Shown here: positions 43,801-53,067 of the stretch, in pieces
How the letters are laid out: each line of letters starts with the position of its first letter
Numbering within the stretch: the first letter of the stretch is position 1
From: Streptosporangium sp. NBC_01495
Lineage (GTDB): Bacteria; Actinomycetota; Actinomycetes; Streptosporangiales; Streptosporangiaceae
Direction: 5' to 3'
NCBI RefSeq assembly: GCF_036250735.1
Contig: NZ_CP109430.1
Location: forward strand, 4,340,001-4,404,000
Length of the DNA: 64,000 bases
Made by a program: the position numbers and the translations under genes
Notes under the pieces: model-generated
What the model saw: the letters and a program-made list of their open reading frames with translations, nothing else
Database searches by the model: none
What the model was told of the DNA's origin: nothing

Positions 43801-44114
43801 TCGTGGAGGCGGTGATCGAGGGTGGCCGGCGCAGGTTGCGGCCGATCCTGATGACCGCGGTGGCGACGATCTTCGCGTTGATCCCGATGGCGCTGGGGCT
43901 GACCGGCTCGGGCGGGTTCATCTCCCAGCCGCTGGCGATCGTGGTGATCGGCGGGTTGTTGTCGTCGACGCTGCTGACGCTGGTTTTGGTGCCGACCCTG
44001 TACGTGATGGTGGAGCGGCTCAAGGAGCGGCTGCGGCGCACGCCCAAGGACGGCGGTGAGCGGCCGCCGCTGAAGGTCTACGACAAGGACGAGCTGGCGC
44101 CGACGGCCCGGTAG
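40860..44114 (+). CDS. RND-family efflux permease (AcrB/SwrC-like)
   Basis: A 1084-residue permease with the two-fold RND layout: helix 1 near 10-30, a large porter loop, a first block of helices (about 375-540), a second porter loop and the C-terminal helices. Marks include QQLLPSLSFPGAFV, the charged TM4 motif GRVVDDSIVVLENIKR, and GIVVTNAIVLIDLIN in the second half. Two unusual low-complexity stretches occur: a Gln/Ala/Pro-rich insert (about 248-289) and Gly-rich loops (about 640-655 and 693-706). ATG 40860 follows GAGGAG. No membrane-fusion partner is adjacent, as expected for a monoderm. Confidence 0.93.
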   Translation: MTSLARLSLANRSLVIMIALVLSAFGLFVIPSLKQQLLPSLSFPGAFVAASYPGASPEIVEEQVTEPIENSFQGLEGVSEVTSTSREGMSQVQVAFEYGTDIDAAVAEMQQAISRIEAQLPEAVDPQVLTGGTDDIPVMQLAVGDGGDQRVMAERLERLVVPELQGIEGVREATVTGTRDEVVTITPDVGKLALLGLSPTAVAEVLRANGQPVPAGSVTEDKVSLTVQVGARVSTLEELKDLYLTPAAPVAQQAPPQARQVPGGGAAQQAQQVQQAQARQRPPAAPKPVRLGDVATVERTLADGTSLTRTNGQPSLGLSVTMTPDGNAVTISHAVRERLPEMVRAIGDSSEMTVIFDQAPYVERSIEDLTTEGLLGLAFAVLVILIFLLSVRSTLVTAASIPLSVVIALIALWVGDYSLNLLTLGALTIAVGRVVDDSIVVLENIKRHLGYGEAKRKAVLAGVREVSGAVTASTLTTVAVFLPIAVVGGMVGQLFAPFAITVTVALLASLLVSLTVVPVLAYWFLKAPVLSPEQARVVREEAEAKELRSPLQRAYLPVLRFATRRRLVTVLVGVVVFAATMGLAGRLETNFIDSSGQDTVSISQRMPAGTDLATTDAAAKRVEEVLASLKGVRDYQVNVGGGGGFLGTGGGGGDRASYSVTVAEETDTAALEEELRGRLAGLSEEEVGKVTVGGGQGGPGGGATDQLQVIVQAPDVTALRAATETVRAAMADLGGLRDVTSNLEAGAERVEVRVDREKAAARGLTETQIGQLVAQRFRGAPLGELTLDGRAGAVVLRTADAPEDVKAVGALKLPTATGTVKLSQVAEVSKVDGPTQVTRIDGERSATVSGTATGSDLGSVTTELTSKLEALTLPAGASFAVGGVSADQAEAFGQLGLAMLAAIAIVFMIMVAAFRSFVQPLILLVSVPFAATGAIGLLLATGTPMGVPALIGMLMLIGIVVTNAIVLIDLINQYREQGMGIVEAVIEGGRRRLRPILMTAVATIFALIPMALGLTGSGGFISQPLAIVVIGGLLSSTLLTLVLVPTLYVMVERLKERLRRTPKDGGERPPLKVYDKDELAPTAR

Positions 44115-44133
44115 CCGTCGACGCAAGAGTGTG

Positions 44134-44175
44134 AGAGCCGGTCGCCCGCGTGGCGGCCGGCTCTTGCCTTTTCCC
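44134..44175 (+). terminator. Terminator of the RND gene
   Basis: A 12-13 bp stem (44134-44146 with 44152-44164, one G-T pair) and loop CGCGT, followed by TGCCTTTTCC. It lies 20 nt past the permease stop. Confidence 0.85.
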
Positions 44176-44238
44176 CGCCGGGGTTTTCCGGTGCCCCTGG
44201 TCGGGGTGGGTGGGGGCGGCGGAATATACTGAGGCAAC

Positions 44239-45669
44239 GTGACTGCCAAGCCGCGTATCCCCAATGTCCTTGCCGCCCGCTATGCTTCCGCGCCGCTGGC
44301 CCGCCTGTGGTCTTCCGAGTACAAGGTGGTGGCCGAGCGGCGCCTGTGGCTGGCCGTGCTGGCCGCGCAGGCGCGGCTGGGGGTGGAGGTTCCCCCTGGG
44401 GCGCTGGAGGACTACGAGAAGGTGCTCGAGCAGGTCGACCTGGAGTCGATCGCCGCCCGTGAGCGGGTCACCCGCCACGACGTCAAGGCCCGCATCGAGG
44501 AGTTCAACGCGCTGGCCGGCCACGAGCAGGTGCACAAGGGCATGACGTCGCGGGATCTGACCGAGAACGTCGAGCAGTTGCAGATCCGCGACAGCCTGGT
44601 GCTGGTGCGTGAGCGGTGCGTGGCGTTGCTGGCCGCGCTGGCGCACCTGGCGACGCGGCACTCGCAGCTGGTGATGGCCGGGCGTTCGCACAACGTGGCC
44701 GCGCAGTCGACGACGCTGGGCAAGCGGTTCGCCTCGGCCGCCGACGAGCTGCTGGTGGCGTTCGCCCGGCTGGAGGAGCTGATCGGCCGCTACCCGCTGC
44801 GCGGCGTCAAGGGGCCGGTCGGCACGGCCCAGGACATGCTGGACCTGCTGGGCGGGGACGCGGCCAAGCTGGTGGCGCTGGAGGACGAGGTGGCCGCGCA
44901 CCTGGGGTTCGCCCACCGGCTGACCAGCGTGGGGCAGGTGTATCCGCGCTCACTGGACTACGAGGTGGTCACGGCGCTGGTGCAGCTGGCCGCGGCCCCC
45001 TCCTCGCTGGCCAGGACGATCCGGCTGATGGCCGGGCACGAGCTGGTCACCGAGGGGTTCGCCGAGGGACAGGTCGGCTCCTCGGCGATGCCGCACAAGA
45101 TGAACACCCGCTCGTGCGAGCGGGTCAACGGGCTGGCGGTCATCGTGCGGGGGTACGCGTCGATGGCCGGGGAGCTGGCCGGGGACCAGTGGAACGAAGG
45201 GGACGTGTCGTGTTCGGTGGTGCGCCGGGTGGCGCTGCCGGACGCGTTCTTCGCGTTCGACGGGCTGGTGGAGACCATGCTGACGGTGCTGGAGGAGTTC
45301 GGCGCCTTCCCCGCGGTGATCGCCGCCGAGCTGGAGCGCTACCTGCCGTTCCTGGCGACGACGAAGATGCTGATGGCCGCGGTGCGGGCCGGGGTGGGCC
45401 GCGAGAGCGCCCATGAGCTGATCAAGGAGCACGCGGTGGCGGCGGCATTGGCGATGCGCGAGGGGTCGGCCGGCAACGAGCTGATCGCCCGCCTGGGGGC
45501 CGACGAGCGTTTCCCGCTGGACGCCGCGGCGCTGGCGGCCCTGCTGGGTGAGCCGATCTCCTTCACCGGTGCGGCCTCGGCCCAGGTGGAGGCGGTCGTG
45601 GCGCGGGTGGAGGCGGTCGTGGCCCGCTACCCGCAGGCGGCCGCCTACCGGCCGGGGGCGATCCTCTGA
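44239..45669 (+). CDS. purB: Adenylosuccinate lyase
   Basis: Cleaves adenylosuccinate and SAICAR in purine biosynthesis; cytosolic homotetramer. It has 476 residues. The fumarase/lyase signature GSSAMPHKMN is at 280-289 with the catalytic Ser loop; the general-acid His lies in AGRSHNVAAQ (about 151) and THE-like HEQVHKGMTSRD is near 95-106. GTG 44239 is preceded by GAGG; TATACT at 44225-44230 is a good -10 box, so the leader would be very short. A housekeeping gene between drug-response modules. A GNAT gene follows 11 nt downstream. Confidence 0.96.
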   Translation: MTAKPRIPNVLAARYASAPLARLWSSEYKVVAERRLWLAVLAAQARLGVEVPPGALEDYEKVLEQVDLESIAARERVTRHDVKARIEEFNALAGHEQVHKGMTSRDLTENVEQLQIRDSLVLVRERCVALLAALAHLATRHSQLVMAGRSHNVAAQSTTLGKRFASAADELLVAFARLEELIGRYPLRGVKGPVGTAQDMLDLLGGDAAKLVALEDEVAAHLGFAHRLTSVGQVYPRSLDYEVVTALVQLAAAPSSLARTIRLMAGHELVTEGFAEGQVGSSAMPHKMNTRSCERVNGLAVIVRGYASMAGELAGDQWNEGDVSCSVVRRVALPDAFFAFDGLVETMLTVLEEFGAFPAVIAAELERYLPFLATTKMLMAAVRAGVGRESAHELIKEHAVAAALAMREGSAGNELIARLGADERFPLDAAALAALLGEPISFTGAASAQVEAVVARVEAVVARYPQAAAYRPGAIL

Positions 45670-45680
45670 GCGGCGAGCCG

Positions 45681-46430
45681 GTGCGGCTGGGGGACGCGGC
45701 CGAGGTGGCGGAGGCCTGCTCGGGTGACGCGCTGGTGCTGTGGGGGGCTCAGGGGATGGGCCCCGGGGTGCGGGCGTGGACGCTGGGGGAGGCAGTGGCG
45801 GTGGCCTGCCCCGACCTCAACCGCCGAGATCGTCTCACGGTGTGCGGCGAGGCCGGGGCGGTGAGCGCCCTGGTGGAGCGGGTGCTGGCCGAGGTCGGCC
45901 CGTCTTATCGGGTGGTGGGCTCACGGGCGCTGGTCGATGAGGTGGCCGGGCGGACCGCGCGGATGCGGGTGCTGGGCTCGTTCGAGTGGATGGACACCCC
46001 GGCCGGCGCGCTCCCCCCAAGCCACGCGGACACGGGTGCGGGGCGGGTGGGGTGGCTAAAGAGCGCCGAGGAGGGGGAGGTGAGTGCCCTGCTGGCGCGG
46101 GCGGCCCCCTCCTCCTGGGCGGTGCCGGGCGTGGCGGGGGTGCGGCGCTGGGCCGGTGTGCGCGGCGACGACGGACGGCTGGTGGCGGTGGCCGCCGACG
46201 CCTGGTCCTGCCCGCCGGTGGGATTCGTCGCCGGTGTGGCCACCGCGCCGGCCTCGCGCGGCCGCGGGTACGGCGAGCGGGTGTGCCGGTTCGTGCTGGG
46301 GGAGCTGGCGGCCGCGCACGAGCGGGTCGCGCTGATGGTCGACACCGGCAACCACGCGGCCATCGCCTTGTACGGGCGGCTGGGGTTGCGCGGGCGCCCG
46401 CTGGCCGCCGCGGCCCTGGACGGCGCCTGA
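45681..46430 (+). CDS. GNAT-family N-acetyltransferase
   Basis: A 249-residue protein whose C-terminal half is a GNAT domain: GVATAPASRGRGYGERVCRFVL binds acetyl-CoA (RGRGYG pyrophosphate loop), and DTGNHAAIALYGRLGL is the typical final helix. The N-terminal 110 residues are a less conserved partial GNAT repeat. The acceptor is unknown. GTG 45681 lies 11 nt after purB, so the two may be co-transcribed. Confidence 0.88.
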   Translation: MRLGDAAEVAEACSGDALVLWGAQGMGPGVRAWTLGEAVAVACPDLNRRDRLTVCGEAGAVSALVERVLAEVGPSYRVVGSRALVDEVAGRTARMRVLGSFEWMDTPAGALPPSHADTGAGRVGWLKSAEEGEVSALLARAAPSSWAVPGVAGVRRWAGVRGDDGRLVAVAADAWSCPPVGFVAGVATAPASRGRGYGERVCRFVLGELAAAHERVALMVDTGNHAAIALYGRLGLRGRPLAAAALDGA

Positions 46431-46541
46431 ACCCCGGCCCGCGGGGGAGCGCAGAGGGTGGATTCGCCTGCGGGCCCGCGCGGCGGGGGCCGGGGGGAAA
46501 ATCGGGTGCGGGGCGCGGGCGCGGCAGGCAAAGTGGACGAA

Positions 46542-47564
46542 ATGATGTCCAGTTTCGTACCTGGCCTGGAGCTTTCCCGTGCTTTCTACGCCCAGGTCGT
46601 GCGGCCGATCGTGGCCGGTGAGCCGCACAGTGCCGCGCTGATCGGTGCCGGGTCGGAGGTGCTGGCGTTCGACACCGAACGCTCCACCGACCATGACTGG
46701 GGGCCCAGGGTGGTGGTGTTCGTGGCGGCGCACCGGGCCGAGCGGGTCCGGCGCGCCGTCGCCGAGGATCTGCCCGAGGACTTCGGCGGCTACCGCACCG
46801 CCGTGACCGCAGAGCGCCACGGGGTGCAGGTGAGCGATCCGGCGGCCTGGTTCACCGCCCGGCTCGGGTTCGACCCGCTGCGGGGGGTGAGCGTGCTGGA
46901 CTGGCTGTCGACTCCCTGGCAGCGGCTGGCCGAGGTCACCAGCGGGGAGGTCTTCCACGACGGCCTGGAGGTCCTGGAGCCGGCCCGCGCCGCGCTGCGC
47001 TGGTATCCGCCCGACTTGGAACGCTACGTGCTGGCCGGGCAGTGGCGGCGCCTGGCCCAGCAGGAGGCCTTCCCCGGGCGGTGCGGGGAGGTCGGTGACG
47101 ACCTGGGCTCGGCGCTGGTCACCGCGGGCCTGGCACGGGAGCTGATGCGGCTGGTGGTGCTGATGCGCCGCCGCTACCCGCCGTACGCCAAGTGGCTGGG
47201 CAGTGCTTTTGCCCGCCTGCCGGGGACGGCGGAACTGGGGGACGCGTTGTCGGCGGCGGTGGCGGCCACCGGGTGGCGTGAGCGCGAGGAGCACCTGGGG
47301 GTGGTGTACCGGCGGGTGGCGGCCCTGCACAACCGGATGGGGGCCGCCCCGGCGCTGGAGGGAAGCCTGCGGCCCTATCATCGGCGGCCCTTCCAGGTCC
47401 TCGACGCCGGCCGGTTCGCCGACGCCCTCTGCGGCGCCATCACCGACGCCCGCGTGCGGGCGCTGCCCGCGGTGGGCTCGATCGACCAGTTCGGCGACGG
47501 CGCCGAACTGCTGACCGATCCGCGGCGCTGCCGGGCGGTCACCCGCGCCGTCCTGGAGCTTTAG
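46542..47564 (+). CDS. DUF4037 protein (nucleotidyltransferase-like)
   Basis: A 340-residue DUF4037 protein. The N-terminal region carries the family motif SEVLAFDTERSTDHDWGPR, a nucleotidyltransferase-like acidic site (DHDW), followed by a helical C-terminal domain with RWYPPDLERYVLAGQW and YPPYAKWLG. A substrate such as an aminoglycoside-like compound or nucleotide is conceivable but unproven. ATG 46542 and ATG 46545 are adjacent; neither has a strong ribosome site. It is convergent with the DUF3817 gene. Confidence 0.85.
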   Translation: MMSSFVPGLELSRAFYAQVVRPIVAGEPHSAALIGAGSEVLAFDTERSTDHDWGPRVVVFVAAHRAERVRRAVAEDLPEDFGGYRTAVTAERHGVQVSDPAAWFTARLGFDPLRGVSVLDWLSTPWQRLAEVTSGEVFHDGLEVLEPARAALRWYPPDLERYVLAGQWRRLAQQEAFPGRCGEVGDDLGSALVTAGLARELMRLVVLMRRRYPPYAKWLGSAFARLPGTAELGDALSAAVAATGWREREEHLGVVYRRVAALHNRMGAAPALEGSLRPYHRRPFQVLDAGRFADALCGAITDARVRALPAVGSIDQFGDGAELLTDPRRCRAVTRAVLEL

Positions 47565-47572
47565 CGGTGGGG

Positions 47573-47878
47573 TCAGGCGGGGAGCGGTTCGCGGTGGCGG
47601 GCGAGCATGCGCCGCTCGAACCACAAGGTGGCCAGCGGCGGCACCGAGCACACCAGGCCGATGATGACCGTGCCCCGGCTCCAGCGGGCCTGGCGGGCCG
47701 CGTACAGCACCGCGGCCAGGTACAGGACGAACAGGGCGCCGTGCACCGGGCCGAAGATCTTCACACCGAGGTCGCCGGTGGCGGCGACGTACTTGAAGTA
47801 CATGCCGATGAGCAGTCCCGCCCACGAGCACGCTTCGGCGATCGCCACGTAACGGAACAGGCGGAGTGCGGTCGGCAC
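47573..47878 (-). CDS. DUF3817 small membrane protein
   Basis: A 101-residue integral membrane protein of the DUF3817 (YdzA-like) family with three hydrophobic helices. Family marks are ALRLFRYVAIAEACSW, GMYFKYV and the central GPVHGALFVLYL. GTG 47878 was chosen because GGAGAGG lies upstream and the start then matches the family. Function unknown. Its 3' end comes within eight bases of the convergent DUF4037 stop. Confidence 0.88.
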   Translation of the reverse strand: MPTALRLFRYVAIAEACSWAGLLIGMYFKYVAATGDLGVKIFGPVHGALFVLYLAAVLYAARQARWSRGTVIIGLVCSVPPLATLWFERRMLARHREPLPA

Positions 47879-48212
47879 GGCGAGTACACCTCTCCAGAGG
47901 GGAAGACGTCCGGAGAACGGGGCGTCCGGACAAGGGGATATGGCCTCCAGCCTAGGGGGGCGGGGCCTCGCCCGCCCCGCCGGGCCCCGCCCGCGCACCG
48001 GTTTCGGCGCCGGCCCGCCGAGGTGGGCCGAAGGGCATGCGGGGGCGCGCGAAGGGCGCCGCCCTTGACCTGAAGTCAACTTCAGCTTCTAGGGTCGTGG
48101 TGTGGCGCCGCCACGCCTCCCTACCCCGCCGCAGCCCGTGTCCCCGCCGGGTGCGGGCCGGCCACCGATGACCCCCCCGCGATGACGAGCACAGAAAACG
48201 TGGTGACGTGTG
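47879..48212. other. Intergenic region with a MerR-type promoter
   Basis: Divergent gap between the DUF3817 and ABC exporter genes. Apart from the 48065-48095 promoter and the untranslated leader of about 110 nt after it, nothing was recognised. Confidence 0.5.
48065..48095 (+). promoter_or_regulatory. MerR-type promoter of the ABC exporter
   Basis: TTGACC (48065-48070), a 19-bp spacer and TAGGGT (48090-48095). The spacer holds a perfect dyad CTGAAGT-CA-ACTTCAG (48070-48085). The overlong 19-bp spacer with a central dyad is the hallmark of MerR-family activation. The likely activator is the TipA-like gene at 50197. Confidence 0.85.
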
Positions 48213-50135
<1,923 letters not shown>

Positions 50136-50196
50136 ACACCGGCCCCCCTCCTTCCCCGCGTCGCCGGTACCGGGGCGCGGGGGAGAAGGGGGCGGG

Positions 50197-51012
50197 TCAG
50201 CAGGAGTGCTCGGCGCGGTCGGCGTTGGCGTGGATGGCGTCGCGGATGTAGGCGGTCAGGCCGGTGGCCGAGGCCTCGTAGACGGCGGCGAAACGCGCAT
50301 CGGCGACGTACATGTCGCCCAGGCCGCGGTGGATGTCGTAGGAGCAGTCGTAACACCAGCGGGTCAGGTGCGCCCGGTGGTGTTCGGCCAGCTCCATCGC
50401 CCGCTCCCCGCCGGCCGGCAGCCCCGAAAGGTAGGCCTCGGTGAAGTCGCGCACCGTCTGGGCGGCCTCGCCGGTGAAGCGCGCCCAGTCGGCCTTGGTC
50501 ATCGCGGCCGTCTTGGTGCGCGACTGCCGCCAGGTGTCGGTGTGCCCCCAGCGCCGGCGCGCCTCCTCGTCGTGGTCTTCGGGAACGAAGTCGCCGAAGA
50601 CCTCGAAACGTTCCTGGGGGGTCAGGGAGATGTTCAACATGTTCGCCTCCATGGCGTGCTCGACCGCGGCCGCCATCGACCGCAACCGGTCGATGCCCCG
50701 GGTGAGGAGTTCGTGCTGGCGCCGCAGGTGCGCCAGGGTGTCGGTGGCGGGGTCGTCGAGGATGGCGGTGATGTCCTCCAGCGCGAAGCCGAGCTCGCGG
50801 TAGAACAGCACGTGCTGCAGGCGCTGCAGGTCGGCCTCGGTGTAGCGGCGGTATCCCGCCGCGGTACGCCGCCCCGGCGAGACCAGCCCGATCTCGTCGT
50901 AGTGGTGCAGCGTGCGCACGCTGACCGCGGCGACGCGCGCCACCTGCCCGACGGCGTAGTCCACAGCACCCTCGCCGTCCTCGCCGTTTTGGGCGTTCAC
51001 CGGGTCCCTCAT
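50197..51012 (-). CDS. MerR-family regulator with TipAS drug-recognition domain
   Basis: A 271-residue MerR protein of TipA(L) type. The N-terminal winged HTH contains VAAVSVRTLHHYDEIGLV and RTAAGYRRYTEADL; a dimerisation helix follows, then the antibiotic-binding TipAS domain (DFTEAYLSGLPAGG, and Cys-containing CYDCSYDIHRGLGDMYVADARF). TipAS domains bind thiopeptides and other drugs, then activate the promoter (established for TipA). ATG 51012 has AGGGA upstream; GTG 51030 would be leaderless from the promoter at 51037-51067. It probably activates itself and the ABC exporter. Confidence 0.93.
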   Translation of the reverse strand: MRDPVNAQNGEDGEGAVDYAVGQVARVAAVSVRTLHHYDEIGLVSPGRRTAAGYRRYTEADLQRLQHVLFYRELGFALEDITAILDDPATDTLAHLRRQHELLTRGIDRLRSMAAAVEHAMEANMLNISLTPQERFEVFGDFVPEDHDEEARRRWGHTDTWRQSRTKTAAMTKADWARFTGEAAQTVRDFTEAYLSGLPAGGERAMELAEHHRAHLTRWCYDCSYDIHRGLGDMYVADARFAAVYEASATGLTAYIRDAIHANADRAEHSC

Positions 51013-51036
51013 GGTGGTTCCCTCGTTCACGGTGCC

Positions 51037-51067
51037 AGCCTGCACCCTCACGCTACGGCAGGGTCAA
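51037..51067 (-). promoter_or_regulatory. Autoregulated MerR-type promoter
   Basis: On the minus strand TTGACC (51067-51062), exactly 19 bp, CAGGCT (51042-51037). The spacer holds an imperfect dyad CCCT...AGGG around CGTAGCG. The layout matches the tipA-type promoter that its own product activates. Confidence 0.7.
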
Positions 51068-52020
51068 GCCGTTGCCCGCGTACCGGTGTCGGCCGGTTCG
51101 CCCGGGGCGATGTCGATGACGGCCTTGCCGGTGACCTTCCGCTCGCGCACCACCCCCACCGCCTCCTGGGCCCGCTCCCAGGACCCGCGCCAGCCGATCT
51201 GCGCCGACAACGCGCCCGAGGCGAGCAGGCCGGCCAGCAGGCCCAGGTCGGCCCCGACGGCGGCGGCGTCACCGAAGGAGCTCAAGGTACGGGCCGCGCC
51301 GGGAAAGAAGGTGGAGCCGGGGGGGAAGACGGCCGGCTCACCACCGGCCCAGCCGATGCTCTGCAAGGTGGCGCCGGGGGCCAGCAACGCCCAGGCGGCC
51401 ACCAGGTGCGGGCCGCCGACGGTCTCCAGCACCACGTCGACCGGCTCGCTCACCTGTCGCAGGCCGGTGAGGCCGACGACGACCTCGTGGGCGCCGAGCG
51501 CGGTCAGGGCGGGTGCGTGGACGCCGTCGCGAACCGAGGCGAGGACGTGGGCGCCGGCTCGGGCGGCCAGCTGCACGCCGTAGCGGCCCACGGCGCCGCT
51601 CGCCCCGGTGACCAGCACCCGCCGGCCCAGGACCGAGCCGGCGGCGCGCAGGGTACGCAGGACCGTCATGCCCGCCATCGGCAGCGCCGCGGCCTCGGCG
51701 AGGGCGGCTCCGCGCGGCAGGGGGGCGACGTCGGCGCTGGAGACCGCCAGGAGCTCGGCCCACGCGCCGGGCCCAAAAGCCAGCACGCGGGTGCCCGCCG
51801 CGGGACCGGTGCCGTCGGCGGCGGGCCGGACGACGACCCCGGCGGCGTCGTAGCCACCCACGTGACCCGCGGGCAGCTGGGCGAGCATGCCCAGCTCGCC
51901 GGGGTTGAGGGAGGCGTGGCGCACCTGGACCAGCACCTGGCCGGGGCCGGGTTCGGGGTCGGCGGCCTCACCCAGGCGCAGACCGCAGGGGGCGGAGGGG
52001 TCGACGACGAGAGCGCGCAT
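51064..52020 (-). CDS. NADPH:quinone reductase-like (MDR family)
   Basis: A 318-residue zinc-independent medium-chain reductase. The N-terminal GroES-like domain (ASLNPGELGML, GGYDAAGVV) precedes a Rossmann domain with the motif VTGASGAVGRYGVQLAARAG (written across the AxxGxxG region). No structural or catalytic Zn Cys set is seen. It probably reduces quinones or enones for detoxification. ATG 52020 gives the usual MRALVV start. It is divergent from a TetR gene with twin palindromic operators between them. Confidence 0.91.
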   Translation of the reverse strand: MRALVVDPSAPCGLRLGEAADPEPGPGQVLVQVRHASLNPGELGMLAQLPAGHVGGYDAAGVVVRPAADGTGPAAGTRVLAFGPGAWAELLAVSSADVAPLPRGAALAEAAALPMAGMTVLRTLRAAGSVLGRRVLVTGASGAVGRYGVQLAARAGAHVLASVRDGVHAPALTALGAHEVVVGLTGLRQVSEPVDVVLETVGGPHLVAAWALLAPGATLQSIGWAGGEPAVFPPGSTFFPGAARTLSSFGDAAAVGADLGLLAGLLASGALSAQIGWRGSWERAQEAVGVVRERKVTGKAVIDIAPGEPADTGTRATA

Positions 52021-52075
52021 GGCGGATGCTCCTGATCGAGAAGGGCGAGCGGGAAACCCCGCAGACCGGGCCAAT

Positions 52076-52125
52076 CGGACTAATAGTCCGGTTAGATATG
52101 GGCTAATATACGGACTAATAGTCCG
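52076..52125. promoter_or_regulatory. Twin perfect TetR operators
   Basis: The 15-bp perfect palindrome CGGACTAATAGTCCG occurs at 52076-52090 and again at 52111-52125, both followed by GTT. The 35-bp spacing places them over the shared promoter region of quinone reductase and tetR. Confidence 0.85.
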
Positions 52126-52155
52126 GTTGCGCAAAGCAAAAAAAGGGGGAGAGCG

Positions 52156-52713
52156 GTGAGCGAACGCGCCGACGCCGCCCGCAACCGCCGCGCCATCCTG
52201 CGCGCCACGGAGGAACTGCTCGCCATCCACGGCAGCGCCCACATCTCCCTGGACCAGGTCGCCGCGCACGCCCAGGTCGGCAAGGGCACCGTCTTTCGGC
52301 GCTTCGGCAGCCGCACCGGCCTGATGCAGGCCCTGCTGCAGGAGCGGGCCGCGCAGCTGCGCCAGGCACTGGAGTCGGGGCCGGCACCACTGGGACCCGG
52401 CGCGCCGCCCGCCGAGCGCATCGTCGCCTTCCTGGACGCCCTCTCCCAACTGGCCGCCGGCAACCTCGCCCTGCTGGCCGCCCACGAACGCTCCTGCGCC
52501 ACCGACCGCCACGCCGACCCCACCTACGTGCGCTGGCACACCCACCTGGAAACCCTCATCGGCCAGGCCCGCCCCGACCTGGACGCCGCCTTCGTGGCCC
52601 ACGCCCTGCTGGGCATGTTCGACGCCGACATGGTGCGCCGCCTTACCCAGGAGGGCGACCCCGGCAGGCTCGCCCGCTCGCTACGGCAGCTGGTGGGGGA
52701 GTTGCTGACCTAA
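52156..52713 (+). CDS. TetR-family repressor
   Basis: A 185-residue TetR regulator; the HTH is SLDQVAAHAQVGKGTVFRRF (about 31-50), followed by a helical ligand domain with a Cys at about 115 (HERSCATD). GTG 52156 follows GGGGGAGAG. Twin operators just upstream and the divergent quinone reductase make it a quinone- or electrophile-sensing repressor, by analogy with other TetR/quinone-reductase pairs. No other gene is co-directed. Confidence 0.93.
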   Translation: MSERADAARNRRAILRATEELLAIHGSAHISLDQVAAHAQVGKGTVFRRFGSRTGLMQALLQERAAQLRQALESGPAPLGPGAPPAERIVAFLDALSQLAAGNLALLAAHERSCATDRHADPTYVRWHTHLETLIGQARPDLDAAFVAHALLGMFDADMVRRLTQEGDPGRLARSLRQLVGELLT

Positions 52714-53067
52714 AACGGTGGCCACCTCACCGCCGAAGGCGCCCCTGGCGACCGGAGGCGGGACTCGCGCACTCGGACACTCAGGGCAGGGGAGCGTGCG
52801 AACGGACGGCGACGGCGCACGACGGCACGGCCCTGCCTTCCCTCACCGGCGCGCACGGCGGTGGACGGCTCGTCGCCGGGAGCGCCCCCGAGGAGGTAGC
52901 CGGGCACCGGCCTCGATCACGGGCGACGCTGTCGTAGCCGGTCGTAGCCGGTCGTAGCCGGTGTCGTGGGGGCGCGCCATGCACGTGCGAGTCCTCGTGC
53001 ATGGCACGGCCGATGCCGTACACGATCACGTCGTTGACCCAGGCGCAGCTCATCGCGGGAAACGGGG
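52714..53067. other. Convergent intergenic region with tandem repeat
   Basis: Between tetR and the recombinase gene. It contains three perfect GTCGTAGCCG units (52931-52960) and the hairpin at 52976-53005. No gene was supported; short open frames here have no ribosome sites. Confidence 0.5.
52976..53005. terminator. Terminator-like hairpin
   Basis: A perfect 10-bp stem GCCATGCACG / CGTGCATGGC with a 10-nt loop, between convergent tetR and the recombinase gene. The short spacing to the 10-bp tandem repeat also leaves open a recombination-site role. Confidence 0.6.

Noticed and set aside
40953..44264. 1103-codon antisense frame over the RND pump
   Set aside because: The RND permease on the other strand has full family motifs; this frame is His/Arg/Gln-rich without domains.
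52931..52960. Possible CRISPR-like array
   Set aside because: Three contiguous 10-bp units with no spacers and no cas genes; a simple tandem repeat.
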